Source of the DNA: Cupriavidus pampae
GTDB lineage: Bacteria > Pseudomonadota > Gammaproteobacteria > Burkholderiales > Burkholderiaceae
DNA length: 64,000 bases
Direction: 5' to 3'
NCBI RefSeq assembly: GCF_914271485.1
Contig: NZ_CAJZAG010000005.1
Span: 186,001 to 250,000, forward strand
This document shows, one piece after another, positions 44,296 to 51,891 of this stretch; the stretch's first letter is position 1, and each line of letters starts with the position of its first letter. The position numbers and the translations under genes are program-made. The notes under the pieces were generated by a model. That model was not told the DNA's origin and did not search any database. It was given only the letters and a program-made list of their open reading frames with translations.

Positions 44296-45570
44296 TCAGT
44301 TCCAGGAATGTCGAGCGGGCAAGGCGCCGTTGAGGAAGTAGTTGCCGATCAGATGAAGCTTCCAGCGCACCGGGTCGTGCAGCGTGTGCGTGCGGGCATT
44401 GCGCCAGTGGCGGTCGAGGTTGTGCCTGGCGCGGGTGGCCGAGGAGCCGGCGAACTCGAAGAGTTTCTCGGCGGCTTTCAGCGCGACTTCGGTGGTGAGC
44501 ACTTTCGCTTCGGCCACTGCGACTGAAGCCTGCGCGCTGAGGTCGCCGTCGAGTTCGGGGGTGCCATCAACTGCGGCGGTTTGCGCGGTGAAGGCGGCAA
44601 GGCTGTCGAGCGTTTCGCCCGCTTCCTGCAATACGGCCTGGGCGGCGTGCAGGTCGACGGCGAGGCGGCCGACGTCGCCGATCAGGTGCGGATCGTCGGT
44701 GGCACGTTCGACATTGGCGTCGATCCATGGGCGTGCGTACGCGCGCACGAAGGCGATGGCTTCGTCGAAGGCGGCCTGCGCGATGCCGAGGTCGATGGCG
44801 GCTTGAATCAATTGTGAGGTGGGCCCGTAGAGGCCTGGGCGATCGGCGAGTTGCCAGATTGGCAGTACGTCGTCTTCCGATACGGCAACGTGGTCGAGTT
44901 CGACGGTGCCGCTGGCGGTGGTGCGTTGGCCGAATGAGGACCAGTCGTCGATAACGGTCAGGCCGGCGGCGTCGCGCGGGACCCATACCTGGACCGGGCG
45001 GTCGTTGTCGTCGAGCGCGCGGACTGGGACGCGGTGGGCGAACAGTGCGCCGGTCGAGTAGAAACGTGTGCCCGTCAGGCGCAGGCCTTGCGGCGTGCGA
45101 CGCAGTCGGGTGCTGGTTTGCAGGATGGTGCTGCTGGCTGACGAGCGGCGCTCGGGGCCTGCATTACCAAGGCGTTGGCCGGCGAGGACTTCGCTGTAGA
45201 AGCGCTGCTTTTGTGCGGGGGTGCCGATTTCTCGCAGCACGCCGAGCAGGCCGAAGTGGTTTTGCGGGATCTGGCCGAGCGCGGGGTCTGCGGCGCAGAC
45301 GATCGCGAAGACTTCGGCGAGGGTGACGTACGAGACTTCAGCGCCGCCGTAGGCGCGTGGCACGGTGATGGCGCCGAGGCCGCTGGCGGACCAGCGGTCG
45401 AGTTCTTCCCACGGGAGAATGCGTTCGCGGTCGCGTTGGGCCGCACTCTCTTTGACTGCGGCGGCGAAGGCGTGTGCGGCGGCGATGGCTTCAGCATCGT
45501 TGGCGATGCGGTGGGCACCGGCGATGGGTGAGGGGAATTGCAGGGCGTGCTGATCTGACAGGTTCGTCAT
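44296..45570 (-). CDS. SfnB-type acyl-CoA-dehydrogenase-fold flavoprotein, copy 1
   Basis: This 424-residue protein is a close paralogue of the next gene. It shares LPWEELDRWSASGLGAITVPRAYGGAEVS, LGQIPQNHFGLLGVLREIG, FYSTGALFAHRVP and the WRNARTHTLHDPVRWKLHLIGNYFLNG end. ATG 45570 begins MTNLSDQH; the frame extends to 45585. It is the first gene of the operon, so its upstream region (45571-45740) is the probable sulfur-starvation promoter. Tandem SfnB paralogues often act on different sulfur sources; they probably share the reduced-flavin supply with the DszA-like enzyme. Confidence 0.9.
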   Translation of the reverse strand: MTNLSDQHALQFPSPIAGAHRIANDAEAIAAAHAFAAAVKESAAQRDRERILPWEELDRWSASGLGAITVPRAYGGAEVSYVTLAEVFAIVCAADPALGQIPQNHFGLLGVLREIGTPAQKQRFYSEVLAGQRLGNAGPERRSSASSTILQTSTRLRRTPQGLRLTGTRFYSTGALFAHRVPVRALDDNDRPVQVWVPRDAAGLTVIDDWSSFGQRTTASGTVELDHVAVSEDDVLPIWQLADRPGLYGPTSQLIQAAIDLGIAQAAFDEAIAFVRAYARPWIDANVERATDDPHLIGDVGRLAVDLHAAQAVLQEAGETLDSLAAFTAQTAAVDGTPELDGDLSAQASVAVAEAKVLTTEVALKAAEKLFEFAGSSATRARHNLDRHWRNARTHTLHDPVRWKLHLIGNYFLNGALPARHSWN

Positions 45571-45741
45571 GGCATGTCGACGCATCGATCGCGCGCGGCG
45601 CGGGTCGACTTCGGTCGCTTAGTTCGATCGCTTGGTTCGGACGGTCATTTCAGCATGGAGGGGTGTGGGGGTACGACGAATATTTCCGAGCATGCTTGTC
45701 AGCATGGGGTGTATATCGATGTGCGGGAAATGTTGGGGGGT

Positions 45742-45843
45742 GCCCTCACCCCCGGCCCCTCTCCCCGAGGGAGAGGGGAGCAAACAATTGGTAGATTTAT
45801 TCTCACCCTCTCCCCCGGCCCCTCTCCCTCCAGGGAGAGGGGA
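45742..45843 (-). repeat. Composite palindromic repeat, copy B (inverted relative to copy A)
   Basis: On the minus strand this reads the same pattern as copy A at 3768-3869: a CCCTCTCCCT/AGGGAGAGGG palindrome followed by CCGGGGGAGAGGG, an AT-rich linker with ACCAATTGTT, and a second palindrome with the same tail. Linker and palindromes are clearly related by eye, with several substitutions. It directly abuts the 55-bp tandem array. Confidence 0.75.
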
Positions 45844-45844
45844 G

Positions 45845-46083
45845 AAAACCGGTGGGACGCGATGCGTTGGAGGTGCCCTCTCCCTCAAGGGAGAGGGAGA
45901 AAACCGGTGGGATGCGATGCGTTGGAGGTGCCCTCTCCCTCAAGGGAGAGGGAGAAAACCGGTGGGATGCGATGCGTTGGAGGTGCCCTCTCCCTCAAGG
46001 GAGAGGGAGAAAACCGGTGGGATGCGATGCGTTGGAGGTGCCCTCTCCCTCAAGGGAGAGGGAGAAAACCGGCGGGATGCGAT
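45845..46083. repeat. 55-bp tandem repeat array with internal palindrome
   Basis: Four full 55-bp copies (45845-45899, 45900-45954, 45955-46009, 46010-46064) and a partial fifth (to about 46083) are nearly identical; the first differs at one base. Each unit starts AAAACCGGTGGGATGCGATG and ends with the perfect palindrome CCCTCTCCCT-CA-AGGGAGAGGG plus AG. The period is not a multiple of three, so this is not a coding repeat. It is not a CRISPR because there are no variable spacers. Confidence 0.9.
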
Positions 46084-46120
46084 CTGCTCGCGTGCTTGCC
46101 CCAAGGAATGGAGCAAGACG

Positions 46121-47626
46121 TTAGTGCTTCGCGCTCGCTAGTTCTTCTAGCGCGCGCTGTAGGTCGGCGCGGCGCGCGGCCACGGCTTTGCGCTGGGTGG
46201 CGAGCGTGGTCTGGTGTTGGGTCAGCGTGGCCTGTTGCGTCTCTACCTGTGCACGTACCTGCGTTGGTGCCGGGCCGCCGGCGGCGGTGCGGGCGGCTAC
46301 GCTGTGGGTGGGGTCGAGGCATTGCGCGACGACCATCGGGTCGAGCTTTAGCGCTCTGCCGGTGTGCGTCAACGCGGCGCGGTCCACCATCGTGCTGTCG
46401 ATCTCGCACGCGGGCAGGTGGCGGTCCAGCGCTTCGCGGACCACGGCGCCTACTACGTGGTGCGCCTCGCGGAACGACATGCCGGCGTCGCGGACCAGCA
46501 TGTCAGCAAGGTCGGTTGCCGTGGAGAAATCGCGGCGGGCGCGGTTCAGCATGGTGTCCGGCTGCGGCGTGGCGTGCTCCAGCACAAGCCGCAGCACTTC
46601 GACACAACGCTGCGCCTCCGTCATCGCCTCCCAGAAACCTCGCATGGTCTCGCGGTTGCCATCGCCGCTATGCGTGAAGTGCGTGCCCTTGAGCGCGGCG
46701 AGCGAGCCTGTGAGCAACCCCAGCATATGTCCGCCCTTCCCTTTCAGATACTCGAGCGCAACGGGGTTCTTCTTCTGCGGCATGATGCTCGACGTACCCG
46801 CGACGCTGTCCGGAAAATCGATCAGCCCGAACTCCGGCGTGGCCCACACGAACAGGTCCTGCGCCACGCGTCCCCACGTCACCGTGGCAATCGTGACGGC
46901 GGACAGGATCTCCCACGCGAAATCGCGCGAGGCCACCGCGTCGAGCGAGTTCGGTGCATAGGCCGAAAAACCAAGCCATTGCGCAGTGGCCGCGCGATCG
47001 ATTGGAAACGCGGTGCCAGCCAGTGCGCCCGCGCCCAGCGGACAGGCATCGAGCGTCTCGAGTGCATGCAGCAGGCGCGTCATATCGCGCTGCATCGCCT
47101 GCGCCACGCCGGCCAGATAGTAGCCATAGGTAATCGGCTGCGCGGCCTGCAGATGCGTATAGCCGGGCATCACGGTCTCGGCATGCGCAGCCGCATGACG
47201 CAGCACGACGCCGCGCGTCTCGGCCAGTGTCTCCAGCAACGCCAGCACTGCATCGCGCGCGCGCAGCCGGTCCTGCGTGGACAGGATGTCGTTGCGGCTG
47301 CGCGCCACGTGCAGCCGCCCGCCCGCATCGGCACCCGCCACTTCCATCAGGCGCGCCTCGTAGTTGAAGTAGGCATCCTCGCGCTGCGGATCGAGCGGCA
47401 CCGCATCGGCCCCCTCGCGCTCCATACGCAGCAGTGCCTGTGCCAGCGTGGTGGCGGTGTCGACAGGAATCAGCCCGGTGCCGTGCAGCATCAGCAGATG
47501 CGCGGCGTTGATGTCGGTCAGATAGCGAAAGCCCGGCGCGAAGTCACGCAGACGGGGCGCGTAGATATGCGCGCAGACTTCGGGGGCGGTGGCCTGCGTC
47601 AAACGGCGGCTGACTTTCGATTCCAT
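46121..47626 (-). CDS. Argininosuccinate-lyase-like protein (aspartase/fumarase superfamily)
   Basis: This 501-residue lyase has the superfamily's three conserved regions: ARSRNDILST (residues about 108-117), MPGYTHLQAAQP (about 153-164) and GTSSIMPQKKNP (277-288, with the catalytic Ser in the flexible loop). ArgH cleaves argininosuccinate to arginine and fumarate in about 460 residues. This protein is longer, with a Gln/Ala-rich coiled-coil tail, and lies in a catabolic context. It could act on another N-succinyl or aminopolycarboxylate compound, as EDDS lyase does. ATG 47626 was chosen. It diverges from the LysR gene at 47769 and faces away from the oxidase operon. Confidence 0.85.
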   Translation of the reverse strand: MESKVSRRLTQATAPEVCAHIYAPRLRDFAPGFRYLTDINAAHLLMLHGTGLIPVDTATTLAQALLRMEREGADAVPLDPQREDAYFNYEARLMEVAGADAGGRLHVARSRNDILSTQDRLRARDAVLALLETLAETRGVVLRHAAAHAETVMPGYTHLQAAQPITYGYYLAGVAQAMQRDMTRLLHALETLDACPLGAGALAGTAFPIDRAATAQWLGFSAYAPNSLDAVASRDFAWEILSAVTIATVTWGRVAQDLFVWATPEFGLIDFPDSVAGTSSIMPQKKNPVALEYLKGKGGHMLGLLTGSLAALKGTHFTHSGDGNRETMRGFWEAMTEAQRCVEVLRLVLEHATPQPDTMLNRARRDFSTATDLADMLVRDAGMSFREAHHVVGAVVREALDRHLPACEIDSTMVDRAALTHTGRALKLDPMVVAQCLDPTHSVAARTAAGGPAPTQVRAQVETQQATLTQHQTTLATQRKAVAARRADLQRALEELASAKH

Positions 47627-47684
47627 GTTCGGGTGTTTCCAACGATGCGATGACACCCAGTATGGAAATCGCGACCCTATACCG

Positions 47685-47721
47685 TCAAATCAGTTCTTGC
47701 GGGGTGCGCATACGGATTTGA
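47685..47721. promoter_or_regulatory. Candidate LysR operator between ArgH-like gene and LysR gene
   Basis: The divergent gap (47627-47768) contains the inverted repeat TCAAATC-N23-GATTTGA (47685-47721), flanked on both sides by ATACC/TATACC. Inside it lies CATACGG (47709-47715), the same 7-mer that forms the arms of the palindrome at 48666-48684. This suggests one LysR protein binds both sites, but no footprint is available. Confidence 0.4.
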
Positions 47722-47768
47722 TATACCATCGCGAAACACGGATTCACCGCATTCGACGCCCCCAAAGC

Positions 47769-48659
47769 ATGAAATTCAAGGAAATCGCCGCCTTTCAGGC
47801 CGTGATGCGCTCCGGCTCGATGACAGCCGCGGCCACCGAGCTCTACACCTCGCAGCCGAATGTGAGCCGGCTGATCGCCCAGCTCGAGCACTCGACCAGC
47901 CTCACGCTATTCACCCGCACGGCCGGCCGCCTGACGCCCACCGAGGAAGGTCTGGCCTTTCTGCGCGAGGTGGAGCGCGCGTTCGTCGGCATCGATGCGC
48001 TCAAGGATGCCGCGCGCAATATCCGCCAGTTCGGTAAAGGCCGACTGCGTATCGCCACGGTGCCTTCGCTGGCCCTGACGGTGCTGCCACTGGTACTGCA
48101 GCGCTTTCATGCCGACTTCCCCGACGTCAACGTGGCCATGGAAACCGGCAGCACCCAACTGGTCGCGGACCGCGTGGGCAGCCGCTATTGCGATCTCGGC
48201 CTGGTCTCGTTCCTGCCGCCCGCGGCGGTTACGGAAGCGCAGCCGGTGGCCGAACTCGCAGGCTGCTGCGTATTGCCGCCGGGCCACCGTCTGGCAGAAC
48301 GCGAAGTCATCACGCCCGCGGATCTTGCTGGCGAATCGTTTATCTCGATGGGCCATGGCGATGGGCTGCGCGCCGCGATCGATGCCGCGTTCGTGGACGA
48401 CGACCGGCGCGTCATGCACTTCGAGACGCCCTATGGCGCGACCATCTGCAAGATGGTCGGCCTCGGTCTGGGCGTGGCCATCGTCAATCCACTGGTCGCA
48501 CGCATGCATCAGTCGGAGGTGGTCATCAAACCGTTCCAGCCACATATCCCTTTCGTCAGCTACCTGCTGCTGGCTCGCAATCGCCCCGCAAACGTACTCG
48601 TGGACCGCTTTACCGAGCGGATGATCGAGGTCATCGCAGCCGAAACAGCGTCCCTCTAG
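47769..48659 (+). CDS. LysR-family transcriptional regulator
   Basis: This 296-residue regulator has the HTH MKFKEIAAFQAVMRSGSMTAAATELYTSQPNVSRLIAQLEHSTSLTLF and an effector domain. The segment with TVPSLALTVLPLVLQRFHADFP and PPGHRLAEREVITPADLAGESFISM resembles octopine/opine-type regulators (OccR/NocR-like) rather than CysB-like ones. ATG 47769 was chosen because MKFKEI is the usual start. It lies between the divergent ArgH-like gene and the downstream oxidase operon, so it is the likely regulator of both. Confidence 0.9.
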   Translation: MKFKEIAAFQAVMRSGSMTAAATELYTSQPNVSRLIAQLEHSTSLTLFTRTAGRLTPTEEGLAFLREVERAFVGIDALKDAARNIRQFGKGRLRIATVPSLALTVLPLVLQRFHADFPDVNVAMETGSTQLVADRVGSRYCDLGLVSFLPPAAVTEAQPVAELAGCCVLPPGHRLAEREVITPADLAGESFISMGHGDGLRAAIDAAFVDDDRRVMHFETPYGATICKMVGLGLGVAIVNPLVARMHQSEVVIKPFQPHIPFVSYLLLARNRPANVLVDRFTERMIEVIAAETASL

Positions 48660-48665
48660 CAGAGG

Positions 48666-48684
48666 CCATACGGTTTCCGTATGG
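48666..48684. promoter_or_regulatory. Perfect palindrome CCATACGG-TTT-CCGTATGG
   Basis: An 8-bp-arm perfect palindrome with a 3-bp centre lies 6 bp after the LysR stop and about 150 bp before the oxidase operon start at 48836. No T-run follows, so it is more likely an operator than an intrinsic terminator. The CATACGG half-site recurs in the divergent promoter at 47709-47715. Confidence 0.5.
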
Positions 48685-48835
48685 ACGCCTGATGGACTCG
48701 TATTTGCGCGTATAGGCCGCACTCCGCATACTCGTTCGAAACTGACAGACCCGTGCTGTCACGATTCTTGCGAGTAGCGAACATGATTCCAAGCAGGGCC
48801 CAAGGCCCGCAACGCCCCCACGGAAGGCTGCGCCG

Positions 48836-49972
48836 ATGACCGCGGCCTCCTCCTACCCTGTATTCGACGTCGCCGTGGTCGGCGGCGGCCTGGTCGGCTC
48901 CGCCGTGGCCTATGGCCTGCGCCAAAGCGCGGGTGCCATTGCCGTGCTCGACGAAGGCGATATCGCGCTGCGTGCCTCGCGTGGCAACTTCGGCCTGGTC
49001 TGGCTCCAGAGCAAGGGCTACGGCATGGGTGCCTACAGCCGCTGGACGCTGAATTCCACGCGCCTGTGGCCAAAGCTGGCCGACGCGTTGCAGAAGGAAA
49101 CCGGCATCGACGTCGCGCTCGAGCAGAAAGGCGGCCTGACCCCGCTGATGGGCGACTACGAAGTGGAGGCCCGCCTCGGGTGGGTCAACACGCTGATGTC
49201 CCAGCCCGGCGTCGAGCCCTACGAGTGGAAGCTGCTCGATCATCATCAGGCGGCCTCGCTGGTGCCCGGGCTTGGCCCCGATGTCACCGGCGCGATCTGG
49301 ACCCCGCACGACGGCATCGTCAATCCGCTCAAACTGCTGCGCGCTTTCCACACGGCGTTCAGCACCAGCGGCGTCGATTACCTTCCCAATCACGGTGTGA
49401 CGAACATCGTGCAGCGGGCCAACGGCGACTTCGTGCTGAGCACGCCCAACGGCGAGGTGCGCGCGCGCAAGATCGTACTGGCCGGTGGCCTGCGCAATGG
49501 CGACCTTGGCAGTATGGTCGGGATCGACCTGCCGATGGCACCGCAGCGCGGCCAGATCCTCGTGCTGGAACGCACGAAGCGCCTGCTCGATACGCCGATG
49601 GTCACGCTGCGTCAGAACGACGAGGGCAGCTGGCTGGTGGGCGACTCGCAGGAAGACGCGGGTTACGCGGATCAGATCACCACGCTGCCGGTGCTGGGAA
49701 CACTGGCGGACCGCGCGGTACGCACGTTGCCAGCCTTGCGCGATGTGCGCGCGGTGCGCGCATGGTCCGCGCTGCGCGTACGCGCGAAGGACGGTTTCCC
49801 GGTCTATGAACAATCGGCGACGCATCCCGGCGCGTTCATCGTCACGTGCCATAGCGGCGTGACGCTGGCCGCCACGCATGCCATGAACCTCGCCCCGATG
49901 ATCGCCGCCGGCGCGCTTGCGCCCGAGCTCGACACTTTCTCGACCCGGAGATTTCATGTTCAAACGCATTGA
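48836..49972 (+). CDS. FAD-dependent amino-acid/opine oxidase subunit B (DAO family)
   Basis: This 378-residue flavoprotein of the D-amino-acid oxidase family has an N-terminal Rossmann fingerprint (DVAVVGGGLVGSAVAYGL) and a C-terminal VTCHSGVTLAATHAMNLAPMIA signature. In the three-gene operon it corresponds to the OoxB/NoxB or HcnC-type catalytic subunit, followed by a small [2Fe-2S] protein and an OoxA/HcnB-type subunit. Opine and nopaline oxidases of this kind release an amino acid and a 2-oxo acid. The ORF overlaps the next gene by 17 bp. The true substrate is unknown. Confidence 0.88.
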   Translation: MTAASSYPVFDVAVVGGGLVGSAVAYGLRQSAGAIAVLDEGDIALRASRGNFGLVWLQSKGYGMGAYSRWTLNSTRLWPKLADALQKETGIDVALEQKGGLTPLMGDYEVEARLGWVNTLMSQPGVEPYEWKLLDHHQAASLVPGLGPDVTGAIWTPHDGIVNPLKLLRAFHTAFSTSGVDYLPNHGVTNIVQRANGDFVLSTPNGEVRARKIVLAGGLRNGDLGSMVGIDLPMAPQRGQILVLERTKRLLDTPMVTLRQNDEGSWLVGDSQEDAGYADQITTLPVLGTLADRAVRTLPALRDVRAVRAWSALRVRAKDGFPVYEQSATHPGAFIVTCHSGVTLAATHAMNLAPMIAAGALAPELDTFSTRRFHVQTH

Positions 49973-50264
49973 TGCGGCTGTCCTGCAATCGACAGAACAC
50001 AAGGTACGGGTCACCGTGGATGGCACCGTGCTCGAATGCCGCGAGGGTGACAGCGTCGCCGCGGCGCTGTTTGCCGCCAACGTGCTGGCATGCCGCGATA
50101 CCGCGGTGTCCGGCACCGCGCGCGGTCCGTACTGCATGATGGGTGTGTGCTACGACTGCCTCGTACGTATCGATGGCCGACCCAATCAGCAGGCCTGTAT
50201 GGCACGCGTGCGCGACGGCATGACGGTAGAGCGCCAGCAAGGCGCACGCGAGGTGGCGGCATGA
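49956..50264 (+). CDS. Small [2Fe-2S]-binding protein (opine oxidase/HcnA-like subunit)
   Basis: This 102-residue protein has a ferredoxin-like [2Fe-2S] domain with Cys ligands in VLACRDTA, GPYCMMGVCYDCLVRIDG and QQACMARV. The C-x-x-x-G-x-C-x-x-C cluster and distal Cys are standard for HcnA and OoxA N-terminal domains. ATG 49956 lies within the end of the upstream gene. Its stop forms an ATGA overlap with the following oxidoreductase gene, so all three are translationally coupled. Confidence 0.9.
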   Translation: MFKRIDAAVLQSTEHKVRVTVDGTVLECREGDSVAAALFAANVLACRDTAVSGTARGPYCMMGVCYDCLVRIDGRPNQQACMARVRDGMTVERQQGAREVAA

Positions 50265-51733
50265 GCCTCGACATCATGACGTGCGACCTGCTCGTGGTCG
50301 GTGCCGGCCCAGCTGGACTTGCCGCGGCAACGCAGGCGGCCCAGCTCGGGCTGGCGACGGTGCTGATCGACGAACAGCCCGCGCCGGGCGGACAGATCTA
50401 TCGCGCCATCAGCACTACGCCCGTGCGGAACCGCGCAATTCTCGGCCAGGACTACTGGCACGGCCTGAACCTCTTGGAGCCGTTCGCCACCAGCGGCGCG
50501 CGGCATCTTTCCGCGGCCACGGTGTGGTCGATCAATGCGCGTGAAGCCGAGGCCAACAAGACGCCGGCCGGCTACGAGGTGGCCTACTCGGTGGCCCGCC
50601 CCGGTCAGGATCCGCAGGCTGCGTTGCTGCACTGCCGCCATATCATTCTCGCCACTGGCGCGCAGGAGCGCCCGTTCCCGATTCCGGGTTGGACACTGCC
50701 CGGCGTGATCACCGCTGGTGCCGCGCAGATCCTGTTGAAGACCTCGGGTGTGGTGCCCGAAGGCCGCACCGTTCTCGCTGGCGGTGGGCCGCTGCTTTAT
50801 CTGCTGGCCTATCAATACCTCAACGCTGGCGTAAAGCTCGACGCGATTCTGGAAACCACCGCCAGCGGTCAATGGCGCGCGGCGCTGCCGCATGCCTGGG
50901 GCTTTCTGCGCTCACCATATCTGGGCAAGGGCCTGAAGCTGCTGCGCGCGGTGCGCAAAGCCATACCGATTATTAGCGGGGTGACCGCGCTCGAAGCCGT
51001 GGCCGGTGCCAATGGGCAGGTGGCGCAGTTGCATTACGAGGCTGACGGTCAACGCAAGACGATCGCCGTCGATCAACTGCTGCTGCATCAGGGCGTGGTG
51101 CCCAACACCAACCTGTCGCGCGCGATCGGTGCCGAACATGTGTGGAACGAGCGCCAGGATTGCTGGGAGCCGCAGGTCGATGCCTGGGGTGCGACCTCGG
51201 TGCCGAACGTGACCATTGCCGGCGACGGCGCGGGGATTGCCGGCGCGGTGGCGGCCGAACATCGCGGTCGTATCGCCGCAGTGCATGCGGCTGCCGCGCT
51301 TGGGCGCATCGACAACGCCACGCGCGATATCAAAGCCGCGTCGCATCGCGAAGCCCTCGATCGCGCCACCCGCGGTCGCGAGTTCTTCGAGGTGCTGTAC
51401 CGCCCGCTGCCGCAGTTCCGCCGCCCCGTGGGCGACACCATCGTGTGCCGCTGCGAGGAGGCTACCGCCGAACAGGTTCGCCAGGCGGCGCGTATCGGCT
51501 GCCAGGGTCCGAACCAGATGAAGGCGTTTCTGCGTTGCGGCATGGGGCCGTGTCAGGGCCGCTTCTGCGGGCTCACCGTTACCGAACTGATCGCCGACGA
51601 GCAGCAGCGCCATCCGCGCGACGTTGGCTACTACCGGCTGCGTTTTCCCACCAAGCCGGTCACGCTCGGCGAACTCGCGACGTTGCCGCAGACGCAGGCA
51701 TCGCGCGAGGCCGTCGTGCGGTTCAAGAAGTAA
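50261..51733 (+). CDS. FAD/NAD(P)-binding oxidoreductase with C-terminal BFD-type [2Fe-2S] domain (OoxA/HcnB-like)
   Basis: This 490-residue flavoprotein has two nucleotide-binding domains (DLLVVGAGPAGLAAATQAA and GRTVLAGGGPLLYLLAYQY). It also has the FAD-binding signature VPNVTIAGDGAGIAGAVAAE. The C-terminal Cys cluster IVCRCEEATAEQVRQAARIGCQGPNQMKAFLRCGMGPCQGRFCG is a bacterioferritin-associated ferredoxin-like domain. It forms the electron-transfer subunit of opine oxidases or hydrogen cyanide synthases. The gene order here (DAO-like, ferredoxin, this) matches opine oxidase operons rather than hcnABC. Confidence 0.9.
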   Translation: MSLDIMTCDLLVVGAGPAGLAAATQAAQLGLATVLIDEQPAPGGQIYRAISTTPVRNRAILGQDYWHGLNLLEPFATSGARHLSAATVWSINAREAEANKTPAGYEVAYSVARPGQDPQAALLHCRHIILATGAQERPFPIPGWTLPGVITAGAAQILLKTSGVVPEGRTVLAGGGPLLYLLAYQYLNAGVKLDAILETTASGQWRAALPHAWGFLRSPYLGKGLKLLRAVRKAIPIISGVTALEAVAGANGQVAQLHYEADGQRKTIAVDQLLLHQGVVPNTNLSRAIGAEHVWNERQDCWEPQVDAWGATSVPNVTIAGDGAGIAGAVAAEHRGRIAAVHAAAALGRIDNATRDIKAASHREALDRATRGREFFEVLYRPLPQFRRPVGDTIVCRCEEATAEQVRQAARIGCQGPNQMKAFLRCGMGPCQGRFCGLTVTELIADEQQRHPRDVGYYRLRFPTKPVTLGELATLPQTQASREAVVRFKK

Positions 51734-51756
51734 GGCAACACCGAATTTAAGCACCC

Positions 51757-51784
51757 GTAGCAAGCACCACGTAGCAAGCACCAC
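51757..51784. repeat. Tandem duplication of 14 bp in operon gap
   Basis: GTAGCAAGCACCAC occurs twice in direct tandem (51757-51770 and 51771-51784) within the 158-bp gap before the Bug receptor gene. It may be a small slippage duplication. No function can be read from it. Confidence 0.6.
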
Positions 51785-51891
51785 GACAGCAGCATAAGAA
51801 GCAGGGACCGGTACGCCGAGTCCCGCCAGTTGGACCAGTACAGCGACGACATCCTGAGAGCATTCCCCAACCTATCTATCGAGAATTCATC

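Larger units (their letters stand above)
45571..46120. other. Intergenic region with palindromic repeats, no gene
   Basis: This 550-bp gap between the ArgH-like gene (3' end) and the sulfur operon (5' end), both on the minus strand, contains an approximately 170-bp promoter-like part next to the sulfur operon. Next come composite repeat copy B (about 45742-45843) and a 55-bp tandem array (45845-46083). Open frames through it exist only because the repeat unit lacks stops; none has coding character. Confidence 0.65.

Noticed and set aside
45845..46083. 55-bp repeats as a possible CRISPR array
   Set aside because: The units follow one another directly without variable spacers, and no cas genes are present.
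45574..46677. Long open frame across the tandem repeats
   Set aside because: It exists because the 55-bp unit has no stops in that frame; the period is not a multiple of three, and the frame runs antisense into the ArgH-like gene.
48836..51733. The oxidase trio as a hydrogen cyanide synthase (hcnABC)
   Set aside because: The gene order here is DAO-like, ferredoxin, FAD/NAD-binding, which matches opine-oxidase operons; hcnABC has the ferredoxin first and the DAO-like subunit last.
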